Positions 14,687-22,645 are shown, numbered from the stretch's first letter. The stretch is 28,359 nucleotides of DNA from Flavobacterium psychrophilum (GCA_003243255.1 QFQM01000042.1:1-28359), one strand, 5' to 3'. Notes: a model not told the origin generated them from the sequence alone. Made by a program: numbers and translations.

Positions 14687-14715
14687 CAAATATAATCTTT
14701 TATTTGATTTACCAA
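14687..14715 (-). promoter_or_regulatory. Promoter of the 145-aa gene
   Basis: TTG (14715-14713), 18-base spacer, TATATTTG (14694-14687), all on the minus strand. It is an exact -7 match. The -33 box lies inside the 3' end of the upstream lipoprotein gene. Confidence 0.6.
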
Positions 14716-15119
14716 GGCTTTCCAACAGTATCATACGCATGCAAAGAATCACCAGCAATGCTTATGGCTGTTGAATAATATCCAGCAGGATTATCAATTG
14801 TGCATTCTATCTTCACAAACAGTTGCTTTTCTTCTGTAGATACTTCACCGTTGCTGGATAAAAGAATAACATCTTTATCTCTTACTGGGACTTTCTTACT
14901 TAGCACCCATTGAGGGTCTGTAGTCCACACGCTATCCCTATACCTTCTTATTACCAAATCATTCACATTGGTATCGATTATAGTGTAGTCAGTGTCTTTT
15001 ATCTGCTCAACAGGTGTAACATTTTGAACTGGTGCAGAATCATCAGCTGAACAGCTGGTGAGCATCATTGCGCTCACGGCCAGCATTAGTGTAATTAGTT
15101 TTTTCATAATCATCTTCAT
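14709..15119 (-). CDS. Prophage lipoprotein, 136 aa
   Basis: A signal peptide ends in the lipobox MLTSC, followed by SADDSAP. An acidic run right after the lipidated cysteine resembles the lipoprotein export signal that sends lipoproteins to the cell surface in Bacteroidetes, so surface exposure is plausible. The mature part is small, beta-rich and unfamiliar to me (YTIIDTNVNDLVIRRYRDSV, VKIECTIDNPAGYYSTAISI). The start may be the first ATG (15119) or the one four codons later. The gene lies six bases after the other lipoprotein gene and is almost certainly cotranscribed with it. Prophage lipoproteins of this kind sometimes block superinfection; this is not shown here. Confidence 0.78.
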   Translation of the reverse strand: MKMIMKKLITLMLAVSAMMLTSCSADDSAPVQNVTPVEQIKDTDYTIIDTNVNDLVIRRYRDSVWTTDPQWVLSKKVPVRDKDVILLSSNGEVSTEEKQLFVKIECTIDNPAGYYSTAISIAGDSLHAYDTVGKPW

Positions 15120-15125
15120 TTAATA

Positions 15126-15539
15126 TTAAGCGTTATCAATCTTTACAAGGGTATTCAATATTGTAATGCCGTCAACAACTTTAAATGTCAACTGATAACG
15201 GCTCATAGCATCAAGCGGAAAATCATTTATAGTTGAGTTGTTCAGCTTTAACCCGATTGTGGTATCTTCTGAATTTGTGATAAACTCGACTTTCTTTAAC
15301 ATTTGCGCGTTGTTGATAGTTGAATTGCCCTCAACAAATGGTGCTGAACCGTCAGGTGCTTCCTGTGTGCCGAACCAATAAACATTTGATACAACGAAAT
15401 TGTTTTCTGTATTCATATACAGAATGTTTTGTTGTACGGGTTGCGGTTGTTCAGGATTGTTTACTGGAGAAGTATCATCAGTTGAACAAGATAATAATGT
15501 TAATGTGCTAATTGTCAATAGTAAAATAATTTTCTTCAT
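15126..15539 (-). CDS. Prophage lipoprotein, 137 aa
   Basis: MKKIILLLTISTLTLLSC is a typical lipoprotein signal, followed by STDDTSPV, again a short acidic signal after the cysteine, and a Pro/Gln-rich linker (NNPEQPQPVQQN). The mature domain is about 95 residues, beta-rich, without known motif. The 'CSxDDsxPV' junction is shared with the next gene, suggesting common ancestry or common sorting, although the mature parts look unrelated. It is the first gene of a two-gene unit driven from the TATATTTG element at 15573-15566. Confidence 0.78.
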   Translation of the reverse strand: MKKIILLLTISTLTLLSCSTDDTSPVNNPEQPQPVQQNILYMNTENNFVVSNVYWFGTQEAPDGSAPFVEGNSTINNAQMLKKVEFITNSEDTTIGLKLNNSTINDFPLDAMSRYQLTFKVVDGITILNTLVKIDNA

Positions 15540-15565
15540 ACTGGTTTGGTTTAAAATTTGTAATA

Positions 15566-15573
15566 CAAATATA
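15566..15573 (-). promoter_or_regulatory. -7 element of the two-lipoprotein operon
   Basis: TATATTTG on the minus strand, 27 bases upstream of the start codon and an exact consensus match. The -33 box is not clear. Confidence 0.55.
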
Positions 15574-15634
15574 ATACCAAATTAGTAATATATGCCTAGT
15601 CATTTATGTTTAATTTAAAATGATAGGGCATTTT

Positions 15635-15642
15635 TACCTTTA
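15635..15642 (+). promoter_or_regulatory. Possible -7 element of the XRE regulator
   Basis: TACCTTTA is one mismatch from TAnnTTTG and ends four bases before the ATG, so transcription would begin at or next to the start codon. No good -33 box is seen. Confidence 0.35.
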
Positions 15643-15646
15643 GCGT

Positions 15647-15877
15647 ATGACCAGAAAGAAAGAAATACCACTGATAGTTATCCACGTGGGAGCAAGAATT
15701 GCATCTATTATTAAAGCAAAAGATTTAAGATATACCAATGTCGCTTCTGATGCTGGATTAGACGAACAAGCTTTGCGGAGATATGCAAAAGGAAAACTTA
15801 TCATGGGTATTGATAAGTTATATGCAATCAGTTATGCCCTAGGTGTTGAGGTGGGAGACCTGTTTAAATCAGAATAG
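15647..15877 (+). CDS. XRE-family (Cro/CI-type) transcriptional regulator
   Basis: The 76-aa protein is almost only a helix-turn-helix domain. IVIHVGARIASIIKAKDL forms helix 1, TNVASDAGLDEQALRRYAKG (about residues 30-49) is the HTH, and IDKLYAISYALGVEVGDLFK is the typical XRE end. There is no dimerisation or cleavage domain, so it resembles Cro or small DNA-binding antirepressors more than a RecA-cleaved repressor. Divergent from the lipoprotein operon and directly upstream of the integrase, it could control both. A terminator follows, so it is not simply cotranscribed with the integrase. The predicted -7 element almost touches the ATG, so the mRNA may be leaderless. Confidence 0.85.
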   Translation: MTRKKEIPLIVIHVGARIASIIKAKDLRYTNVASDAGLDEQALRRYAKGKLIMGIDKLYAISYALGVEVGDLFKSE

Positions 15878-15915
15878 AATATGTTTGGTTATAATCTATA
15901 ATCAACTGTTATAAT

Positions 15916-15942
15916 AAATGCTCGGCTATTCCGAGCATTTTT
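15916..15942 (+). terminator. Terminator between the XRE gene and the integrase
   Basis: AAATGCTCGG pairs with CCGAGCATTT across CTATT and continues into TT. A perfect 10-bp stem. Confidence 0.85.
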
Positions 15943-15969
15943 ATTTATAAATAAAAACCCCTACAATGA

Positions 15970-15996
15970 TTGTGCAACAATAATTTATTACCTTTG
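15970..15996 (+). promoter_or_regulatory. Promoter of the integrase gene
   Basis: TACCTTTG (15989-15996) matches TAnnTTTG exactly; a TTG lies 16 bases upstream. Transcription would start near 16003, which excludes the upstream in-frame start at 15970 and supports the ATG at 16012. Confidence 0.6.
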
Positions 15997-16011
15997 AAAA
16001 AATCAAATTTT

Positions 16012-17631
16012 ATGCTTGGTATTTATTGCAGGATTTCCAAAGAGAAGGAACAAGGCAAGGGTCAATCGCTTGCTGACCAAGAACGTCTTGGTATTGAACT
16101 AGCAAAGCAATTAGGGTTAGACCATAAAATATATGTGGATGATGGGCTTTCTGGTGCTGGCGACAACATAGAAGACAGGCCACAATTTGAAAGATTTCTA
16201 GCTGATGTATCAAATAGAGTTCTTACTCATGTATTTGCTTACGACCAATCACGTTTTGAGCGTAATCCTCAGGTTCGCTTTGTAATCAATAAGCTTTTCA
16301 AGGACAATAACATTAAGTATTATACACATCTTGACGGGGGAGAGGTTGACCTACACGACCCACAAGCTGAATTTTTTGGCGACCTTCTTAGCGTTATCAA
16401 TAAGTATCATGTTACAACTACCAAGATAAAGGTTAAAAGTGCCTTAAAGAACCGCGCTATGCTTGGTAAGGGGCAAGCTGTGATGCCTTACGGGTATGAC
16501 AAAGACTCCGAAGGATATATTATTATCAATGAAGAGGAAGCGGAAGTTGTAAAACGAATCTTTGAAATGTCTCTTTCTGGTATAGGCACAAAAACAATTG
16601 CTGAAACTCTACAGAACGAAGGTATTCCAACGAGATATAATAAGCTTGGTAAAGGTAGTCTAACTGTTGTAAACAAATATACAGGTCAAAAAACTACGAC
16701 CAATAAAGCTGATGTTAAATGGTCTGGAAACAGTATTCGTGGAATCATCGTAAATACTATTCATAAAGGTGAAAAGAGGTTTAAGGATATGGTAATTGAA
16801 GTTCCTGCAATTTTTGAAAAGGATTATTGGGATAAGGTGAATGAGAATCTTCCAAAGAATAGGAATACAAGAACAGTAAGTAATGCGAAGTATGATTATC
16901 TATTAAAAGGTTTGATTAGATGTGGCGTGTGCGGAAGAAATATGTACGGGAGGAAACGTGCTGATAAGCATGATAATCATTACAGCTGTTCTTCTAAGCG
17001 AATAAAGAGTGAAAATTGTGGCAATAGAAGTATAAACATTGATAAGTTGGATGATTTTGTTTGGAGAAAATTGTTCCTAAAGCACGGTTTCATGCAATCA
17101 CTTAGGAGTCATTTCAATAAGAATAAAAAGGGTAGTGATAGTTTAGACGTTAATGAACAGGTAGTTGTTCTAAAGAAAAAAATAGAATCATTAAAGAATC
17201 AAAATGAAAAGGCTATTCAGTATGTCCTAGAAGATATTTGGAAAATGGAAGATGTATCTGTAATCCTTGAAAAGAATAAGAAAACGATTGCTGATACAGA
17301 AAAGGAAATAGAACTACTTCAAAGTGAAATCAAGATTATAAATAATACAGATAGAATATTAAAGAAGTATCAAGATAGCATTCCAATACACGAAGGTGAC
17401 TTTGAATTTAAAAGAAAAGTTATTTCTGATTTTATTAAAAATATTATCGTTAGTTTTGACCCTGTGACAAAGGAGTACATATTACAATTGGAGTATCTTG
17501 TGAACATACAAGATGAAGAATATAAGGGTGATGTAATGCCAAGGCCAGTGAAGAGTTGGAGCGAATTTACCGACGCTAATAAAAAGAAGGATGTGAGCAA
17601 ACCCCGTCCAGATATTGCGCAACGAATGTAG
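16012..17631 (+). CDS. Large serine integrase of the prophage
   Basis: The 539-aa protein is a large serine recombinase that integrates and excises the prophage. The N-terminal catalytic domain starts GIYCRISKEKEQ with nucleophile Ser9 and contains YDQSRFERN with the conserved arginines. The recombinase domain holds MPYGYDKDSEGYIIINEEEA and SIRGIIVNTIHKGEKRF. The zinc ribbon (about 304-337) shows CGVCG and two later cysteines (SCSS and ENCGN). A coiled coil (about 385-460) precedes the C-terminus. The start at 16012 is chosen from the promoter at 15989. The stop codon TAG at 17629-17631 lies inside the comM reading frame, so the gene ends exactly at the attachment site. This placement identifies the right prophage end. 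A separate excision factor is not visible. Confidence 0.95.
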   Translation: MLGIYCRISKEKEQGKGQSLADQERLGIELAKQLGLDHKIYVDDGLSGAGDNIEDRPQFERFLADVSNRVLTHVFAYDQSRFERNPQVRFVINKLFKDNNIKYYTHLDGGEVDLHDPQAEFFGDLLSVINKYHVTTTKIKVKSALKNRAMLGKGQAVMPYGYDKDSEGYIIINEEEAEVVKRIFEMSLSGIGTKTIAETLQNEGIPTRYNKLGKGSLTVVNKYTGQKTTTNKADVKWSGNSIRGIIVNTIHKGEKRFKDMVIEVPAIFEKDYWDKVNENLPKNRNTRTVSNAKYDYLLKGLIRCGVCGRNMYGRKRADKHDNHYSCSSKRIKSENCGNRSINIDKLDDFVWRKLFLKHGFMQSLRSHFNKNKKGSDSLDVNEQVVVLKKKIESLKNQNEKAIQYVLEDIWKMEDVSVILEKNKKTIADTEKEIELLQSEIKIINNTDRILKKYQDSIPIHEGDFEFKRKVISDFIKNIIVSFDPVTKEYILQLEYLVNIQDEEYKGDVMPRPVKSWSEFTDANKKKDVSKPRPDIAQRM

Positions 17632-17640
17632 CATTAGTAG
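17620..17640. other. Right attachment site (attR) in comM
   Basis: From about base 17625 the other reading frame becomes uninterrupted ComM sequence (N-V-A-L-V-G-G-G-S-Y-P-Q-P-G-E). Immediately upstream that frame is not ComM-like. The crossover therefore lies at or a few bases around AATGTAGCATTAG (17625-17637). The matching attL is outside the window. Confidence 0.75.
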
Positions 17641-18326
17641 GAGGGGGGAGCTATCCTCAGCCGGGTGAAATATCAATGGCTCATAATGGCGTGCTGTTTC
17701 TCGACGAACTTCCTGAATTCAAACGTGAGGTATTAGAGGTAATGCGCCAGCCACTTGAAGACAGGGAAGTAACTATCTCGAGGGCTAAATTCACCATAAC
17801 TTATCCTTCTTCATTCATGCTTGTAGCGAGTATGAACCCGAGTCCGGGAGGTTATTTCAATGATCCTGATGCGCCTGTAAGTTCTTCACCTCATGAAATG
17901 CAACGTTATTTGAGCAAGATATCCGGCCCGTTGCTAGACAGGATTGATATACACATTGAAGTGACACCTGTTCCTTTTGAAAAGCTTTCTGACAAGCAAA
18001 AAGCAGAAAGCAGTATCGAAATACGTCAACGTGTAACAAAAGCCAGAGAGTTACAGACAATGCGTTTTGCGCATCTTGAAAGTGTACATTACAATGCGCA
18101 AATGAATACAAAACAGATACGTGAATACTGCGATCTGGATGAAACTTCATTACAGCTCCTTAAAACAGCTATGGAAAGGCTTAATCTTTCTGCAAGGGCA
18201 TATGACAGGATATTAAAAGTATCTCGCACCATTGCCGATCTGGAAGCCTCTGAAAATGTACAACAACACCATATAGCCGAAGCCATACAATACCGTAGCC
18301 TTGACAGGGATGGATGGCTTGGTTAA
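17625..18326 (+). pseudogene. comM: comM/yifB Mg-chelatase-like ATPase, 3' fragment disrupted by the prophage
   Basis: The fragment encodes the last 233 residues of a protein that is usually about 510 aa. It shows the AAA+ Walker B segment (NGVLFLDELPEF), the sensor-1 Asn in LVASMNPSPGG, the arginine-finger region SGPLLDRIDIHIEV, and the C-terminal Mg-chelatase subdomain (LNLSARAYDRILKVSRTIADL). ComM is a hexameric helicase that promotes branch migration of incoming DNA in natural transformation in Vibrio and Haemophilus. The N-terminal Lon-like part and Walker A lie on the other side of the prophage. As integrated, the gene has no promoter or start here, so it is inactive until precise excision restores it. 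A residual ATG at 17676 would give only a Walker A-less piece. Confidence 0.93.
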
Positions 18327-18336
18327 AATATACCGG

Positions 18337-19170
18337 ATGATGCCAAAATTTGCAAAGGAATATATAGCCAATTATGTTTTCATCACCGCATTAATTATTC
18401 TTGTGGTAAATGATCATATATTAAAAGCAGCATTTCATAATTGGTTTACGGGTAAATTATCTGATTTTGCAGGTATGATTTTATTACCGTTGCTCATTGC
18501 TTACTTTTTTCCTAAGCTTAGGCATAAGGCAGTAATAGTAAGCGCTGTTGTTTTTCTGTTTTGGAAATCGCCCTATTCTCAAACACTAATCGACGCCTAT
18601 AACCAGTTAGCTTTTATACCTATTACCAGAGTTGTAGATTATTCAGATATGCTTGCGCTATTGATTTTGCCTATACCTTTAGAAATTATAAATTATCCGG
18701 ATAAGTTTAAATTCAAAAGCATGTGTATAAAACCTGTTTTTATAGTTGCTCCTTGTTTATTTGCGTTTATTGCAACCTCACCGCCTCCAAGCTATTATTA
18801 CAGCTATGCATCAGGAAATGTAAAATTCGACAAACTCGCTATTAAGGTAAAGTATTCAAAACCTGAAATACTTGAAAAATTACAGGCTATGAACATAAAG
18901 GTTATTAGTGATTCCGTTGGAGTTAAAGATCATTTATACCGAATGGAATATAACAGTAATTATTATGCTATTCCGGAGTTAATTATTGAAAAGGATACGA
19001 TAAGGAATCTTAATTTTGCATTGAGAAGTCTTGAGGATAATAAGACGACAATATACCTGAATAGTATAACCCTTGAAAAAGATATGAGCAAGCAAGAGAT
19101 TAAAGAAGAAATTACCAGCTACTATCAGAAAGGCATAAAAAAATACTTTAAAACAATTTTTAAGAAATAG
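18337..19170 (+). CDS. Membrane protein of unknown function
   Basis: The ATG pair at 18337/18340 lies 11 bases after the comM stop and gives about 277 aa; an earlier in-frame ATG at 18301 lies inside comM and is less likely. Hydrophobic segments are visible near YVFITALIILVVNDHIL, DFAGMILLPLLIAYFF, HKAVIVSAVVFLFW, MLALLILPIPLEI and PVFIVAPCLFAFIATSP, about five spans. A soluble C-terminal domain of about 130 residues follows (VKFDKLAIKVKYSKPEI to the end). The segment NHDILKAAFHNWFTGKLSDFAG-like, before the second span, is the most distinctive stretch. I cannot assign a family. With the upstream comM part interrupted, transcription of this gene may have changed through loss of the native promoter. 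Confidence 0.75.
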   Translation: MMPKFAKEYIANYVFITALIILVVNDHILKAAFHNWFTGKLSDFAGMILLPLLIAYFFPKLRHKAVIVSAVVFLFWKSPYSQTLIDAYNQLAFIPITRVVDYSDMLALLILPIPLEIINYPDKFKFKSMCIKPVFIVAPCLFAFIATSPPPSYYYSYASGNVKFDKLAIKVKYSKPEILEKLQAMNIKVISDSVGVKDHLYRMEYNSNYYAIPELIIEKDTIRNLNFALRSLEDNKTTIYLNSITLEKDMSKQEIKEEITSYYQKGIKKYFKTIFKK

Positions 19171-19174
19171 TAAA

Positions 19175-19402
19175 ATGATAAAACAGCAATTAGAAGAACT
19201 ATTTAATGGGATGCCCCAGATAGTTCAGGAGAAATTAAGGCCGGTAATGGAGAATTTGCTGGAAAGGGCTGCAGACCTGGATGCTGCCGGAATGGAAGAT
19301 CCCGATTATGAAGATGAACTGGAATCGATTACTAAAGAAGTAAATAAGGTCAAGTACTTAAACGACCAATGGCAGATAATGAATGCAAAAAAGAACAATT
19401 AA
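19175..19402 (+). CDS. Small acidic protein, 75 aa, unknown
   Basis: It starts four bases after the membrane-protein stop and so belongs to the same unit. The sequence is fully helical and acidic (QEKLRPVMENLLERAADLDAAG, EDPDYEDELESITKEVNKVKYL), which suggests a short coiled coil, without signal or membrane segment. Its stop codon is embedded in the following terminator. No function can be given. Confidence 0.7.
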   Translation: MIKQQLEELFNGMPQIVQEKLRPVMENLLERAADLDAAGMEDPDYEDELESITKEVNKVKYLNDQWQIMNAKKNN

Positions 19403-19416
19403 TATTGTTCTTTTTT
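19387..19416. terminator. Bidirectional terminator between convergent genes
   Basis: A 13-bp perfect stem (19387-19399 with 19404-19416, core GAACAAT/ATTGTTC) with A and T tracts on both sides. It overlaps the stop codons of both neighbouring genes. Confidence 0.88.
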
Positions 19417-20273
19417 TATTTGATGATTGAAAATTCGCCCTGATTTATATCTCCTGTTTCAAATCCTTTTTTGAACCAGTACATTCGTTGTTCAGAACTT
19501 CCATGCGTAAATGAATCGGGAACTACATGTCCCTGCATACGCTTCTGTATCGCATCATCACCTACAGCATTGGCAGCACTAAGGGCTTCTTCAATATCAC
19601 CTTCTTCAAGGATGTCATGCATTTTTTGGTCATAATGAGCCCAAATACCTGCATAGAAATCGGCTTGTAATTCAAGTTTAACAGACAACTTATTGGCACC
19701 GGCTTCATCGGTTTGAGATTGTAATTGTCTCATCTTGGCAGATGTACCCAAAAGAGTCTGTACGTGATGCCCAATTTCATGAGCAATTACATAAGCAATA
19801 GCAAAATCGCCGCCTTTAGCACCAAAACGGCTTTGAAGTTCGTCGAAGAAAGCCAGATCCATGTATACTTTTCTATCAGAAGGGCAATAGAAAGGCCCTG
19901 AAGCCGATGAAGCGCCACCGCAAGCGGTCTGTACTGCATCACGGAAGAGGACCAGTTTAGGTTCTTCGTAGGTCATGCCATTCTCGGCGAATATTTTACC
20001 CCAAACATCTTCAGTGTCTGCTAACACAGTAGCAACGAATTGGCCCATTTCCTTGTCATGGGCACTTAGCTCTATAGGATCACCTGAAGCCGCATTTTGT
20101 TGCTGTATCTGGTTGTTTATATCATTTAGTATAGCCGAATTATCACCACCCATAAACATGTTGATCAGCAATATAATAACACCAATTACACCACCTCCGG
20201 CAACTAATTTCCCTCCGGAAATACCACGGCGGTCTTCCATATTATCGCTTTGTCTTCTGCCTGACCATTTCAT
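19416..20273 (-). CDS. ypfJ: YpfJ-type neutral zinc metallopeptidase
   Basis: The N-terminus MKWSGRRQSDNMEDRRG is the family hallmark, followed by one membrane span (about residues 23-42: LVAGGGVIGVIILLINMFMGG). The catalytic zinc motif HEIGHH lies near residue 167, and a downstream LELQADFYAGIWAH supplies the third ligand region. GPFYCPSDRKVYMDL is also typical. Length (285 aa) is normal for the family. It is anchored in the inner membrane with the domain outside. The physiological substrate of the family is not known. It stands alone, converging on the 75-aa gene. Confidence 0.92.
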   Translation of the reverse strand: MKWSGRRQSDNMEDRRGISGGKLVAGGGVIGVIILLINMFMGGDNSAILNDINNQIQQQNAASGDPIELSAHDKEMGQFVATVLADTEDVWGKIFAENGMTYEEPKLVLFRDAVQTACGGASSASGPFYCPSDRKVYMDLAFFDELQSRFGAKGGDFAIAYVIAHEIGHHVQTLLGTSAKMRQLQSQTDEAGANKLSVKLELQADFYAGIWAHYDQKMHDILEEGDIEEALSAANAVGDDAIQKRMQGHVVPDSFTHGSSEQRMYWFKKGFETGDINQGEFSIIK

Positions 20274-20351
20274 ATAGTATGATTTTATCTAATGAAGTTA
20301 CTTAATTAATTTGATTCATCTGTTTCTTTTACAAAGAATTAATATATAAAA

Positions 20352-20380
20352 AAAGCCGTATCTGTTTGGGATACGGCTTT
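20352..20380 (-). terminator. Terminator of the outer-membrane protein gene
   Basis: AAAGCCGTATC pairs perfectly with GATACGGCTTT across seven bases, and the minus strand continues with Ts. It lies 19 bases after the stop of the gene at 20399. Confidence 0.87.
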
Positions 20381-20398
20381 AAAATCATTTTCTATATT

Positions 20399-21772
20399 TT
20401 AGAATCCGAAACGGAATCCAAGATATGCATCGGCTTGTTTTGAATTGCTGATCAATGCTGTAATAGCTGATCCTGAACCAATATAAAAGCCTCCTACACG
20501 GAATCCTACACCTGTGGTGAATCCTGATATTTCATTTGTTGAAAACGGAACATAAGCCTCAAATTTTTCAGTAGAATAACGTGGAGTTACTGTAAATACA
20601 TTCTGAACGGCAACCTGAGCATTATTATTAGCTTTATTTAGCTTTTGTTGAAGAAAGCCGGTAACATACCATTGGTTGTATACTTTTACATCTCCATATA
20701 CTGATAATACAGATGGCAATTTTACTTTGAAATCCCTGTTGGTTTCATCAAGAGTAACTAAACCGCTTTGAAGTAAAAGATCTTCAACTTCTTCAATGGT
20801 TTCTACATCTTCAAACTGGCTAAGGTTTAGCTCATCACCAGGTTGCATTGCCAGTGTATAATTGTTTGAAACATTATTATCATCTTTAAATGTCATTTTA
20901 CCAAGGTTTCTAACCGACACACCTGCATTAAGTTTATAGCCGTTATCATCTGAATTAACGTCTTTCCAGCGATAATTGAAACCCAAATCTGCTGCAAAAC
21001 CATTCAGACCACCTGCAAAGAAATCGGTAAAATTACCAGCGTCATTAAATCCGTCAGCTAATGAGCCTGAATATGCAAAGTTAAGACTAGCTTCACCATC
21101 TTTTAATACCATGTCTCCAAGGTTATCAGGATGGTTTAATGCATCTGTTCCAAGAGTAACTCTACCTTTGAACTGATCAGCAGACATATTAGCATAAGAT
21201 CCGGGAAATAATAATTTGAAAGTTACACCTCCTGAAATTTTATGTTCTTCTGTTTCGTAGATATCTCTTGCAACAGAGAAGCCTATTTCGCCCCAAGATG
21301 TCCCGGAAACCCTTTGATTATAATTTGTATTAATAATACCAAGTGCATCCTCAACTGATGGATCAGTTGTTAGTGCTCTACCTAATTCAGGGCTTACATC
21401 AACAATGTTAGCTTTTACTTTAGCAGCAGTTGTAACTGCAAAGGCCCATTTCTCATGTTTAAATGCATAAGCAGGCCCAAGTATTTCAACATCAACACTC
21501 ATGTTTACAGATTCACTTCCTGAAAAAATCACTTCATTGAAATCTGTATCACTATTGAATAAATCGCTGATCTTAACCTTGTTGTTGGATGCATTTGCAC
21601 TTAAATTAAGCACATTTACTTCGTGATCGTTTTTTAAATTCGTTAATTCAGCAGGATTCACTACTGCGTTAATGATACCTGTTCTTCTGGAAGTATTAAT
21701 CCCCGAAAAATGTTCCTGCGCGTAAAGCCCTGCGCTTAAAAATGTAAAGGCAAATAGTAAAGGTTTTTTCAT
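20399..21772 (-). CDS. DUF5723-like outer-membrane beta-barrel protein
   Basis: The 457-aa precursor has a signal peptide (MKKPLLFAFTFLSAGLYAQ) and a mature part built of alternating strands. The start HFSGINTSRRTGIINAVVNPAELTNL matches the N-terminal pattern I associate with DUF5723-type proteins of Bacteroidetes. The final residues (ADAYLGFRFGF) end in the aromatic C-terminal strand expected for BAM-inserted barrels. Repeated segments such as GEIGFSVARDIYETEEHKIS and KLNAGVSVRNLGKMTF are typical barrel strands. Function is unknown in the family. The gene is monocistronic with its own terminator. Confidence 0.82.
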   Translation of the reverse strand: MKKPLLFAFTFLSAGLYAQEHFSGINTSRRTGIINAVVNPAELTNLKNDHEVNVLNLSANASNNKVKISDLFNSDTDFNEVIFSGSESVNMSVDVEILGPAYAFKHEKWAFAVTTAAKVKANIVDVSPELGRALTTDPSVEDALGIINTNYNQRVSGTSWGEIGFSVARDIYETEEHKISGGVTFKLLFPGSYANMSADQFKGRVTLGTDALNHPDNLGDMVLKDGEASLNFAYSGSLADGFNDAGNFTDFFAGGLNGFAADLGFNYRWKDVNSDDNGYKLNAGVSVRNLGKMTFKDDNNVSNNYTLAMQPGDELNLSQFEDVETIEEVEDLLLQSGLVTLDETNRDFKVKLPSVLSVYGDVKVYNQWYVTGFLQQKLNKANNNAQVAVQNVFTVTPRYSTEKFEAYVPFSTNEISGFTTGVGFRVGGFYIGSGSAITALISNSKQADAYLGFRFGF

Positions 21773-21890
21773 ATATAGGTGATATTTGTTTGTATTTATA
21801 TCTTCAAAACAGTAACATAAGAAAAGTTAAAAACTTATTCTCCTTATTACATACTGTTAAAATCCATACAAATATTGTAAAATATTAACC

Positions 21891-21917
21891 AAAAAAAAAT
21901 ACCCATATTCGGGTATT
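21891..21917 (-). terminator. Terminator of the pseudouridine synthase/panB unit
   Basis: On the minus strand AATACCC pairs with GGGTATT across GAATAT and continues into a run of nine or more Ts. Confidence 0.8.
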
Positions 21918-21953
21918 TTATTCATATATTAATTATCGTTTGAAATGATAACC

Positions 21954-22643
21954 TTAAATTGCTCTCCAGATAACATCATCGGGAACCGGAGCTGTTATTT
22001 CGATAGCTTCTTTAGAAACAGGATGTACAAACGTAAGCTTCCTTGCATGCAGGTGAATACCACCGTCAGAATTACTTCTGTCAAAGCCATATTTTAAATC
22101 TCCTTTGATGGGTGAGCCAATAGCTGACAGCTGTGAACGTATCTGGTGATGCCTTCCTGTATGCAGATTAATTTCCAGAGCTGTATAATTATTTAGCTCT
22201 TTTATTACAGTATAGTCAAGGCTGGCCTGTTTACTATCAGGAACTTCTTTAGAGTGAGCCTTAGAAGTGTTAGACTTTTCGTTACGCTTAAGATAATGAA
22301 CCAGAGTAGCCGATTTTTGTGCTGGCTTGTTTTTAACTACAGCCCAATACGTTTTCTTAGTTTCACGGTTTTTGAATAATTCATTTAAGCGCGTCAGAGC
22401 CTTTGATGTACGGGCAAACAAAACAATACCGGTAGTAGGTCTGTCCAATCGGTGTACAACCCCTAAAAACACCTCTCCGGGTTTGTTATACTTATCTTTA
22501 ATATATTCTTTTACAACCTCACTTAGCGGCTTGTCACCGGTTTTATCTCCCTGTACAATGTCGCCTACACGCTTATTGACCACAATAATGTGATTATCTT
22601 CATATAGTACCTGAAGGTTGTTCTTATCTGAAACGATTTTCAT
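21954..22643 (-). CDS. RluA-family RNA pseudouridine synthase
   Basis: The 229-aa protein lacks an N-terminal S4 domain and consists of the catalytic domain alone. YEDNHIIVVNKRVGDIVQGD is the usual start. VVHRLDRPTTGIVLFA contains the catalytic Asp in HRLDRPTTG. LEINLHTGRHHQIRSQLSAIG is the second conserved block. It converts specific uridines in rRNA or tRNA to pseudouridine; the exact site cannot be read from the sequence. The start follows panB by two bases, so both are probably cotranscribed, a pairing I regard as common in Flavobacteria. Confidence 0.93.
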   Translation of the reverse strand: MKIVSDKNNLQVLYEDNHIIVVNKRVGDIVQGDKTGDKPLSEVVKEYIKDKYNKPGEVFLGVVHRLDRPTTGIVLFARTSKALTRLNELFKNRETKKTYWAVVKNKPAQKSATLVHYLKRNEKSNTSKAHSKEVPDSKQASLDYTVIKELNNYTALEINLHTGRHHQIRSQLSAIGSPIKGDLKYGFDRSNSDGGIHLHARKLTFVHPVSKEAIEITAPVPDDVIWRAI

Positions 22644-22645
22644 TA

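Noticed and set aside
15970..16011. Longer integrase start (14 extra residues)
   Set aside because: It lies upstream of the predicted transcription start from TACCTTTG (15989-15996). The catalytic-domain pattern begins at the ATG at 16012.
17482..17676. Minus-strand frame across the attachment site
   Set aside because: It is the complementary shadow of the integrase and comM, whose reading frames are both well supported.
17600..17700. tRNA gene as attachment site
   Set aside because: No cloverleaf can be drawn here. The flanking sequence is protein coding (comM).
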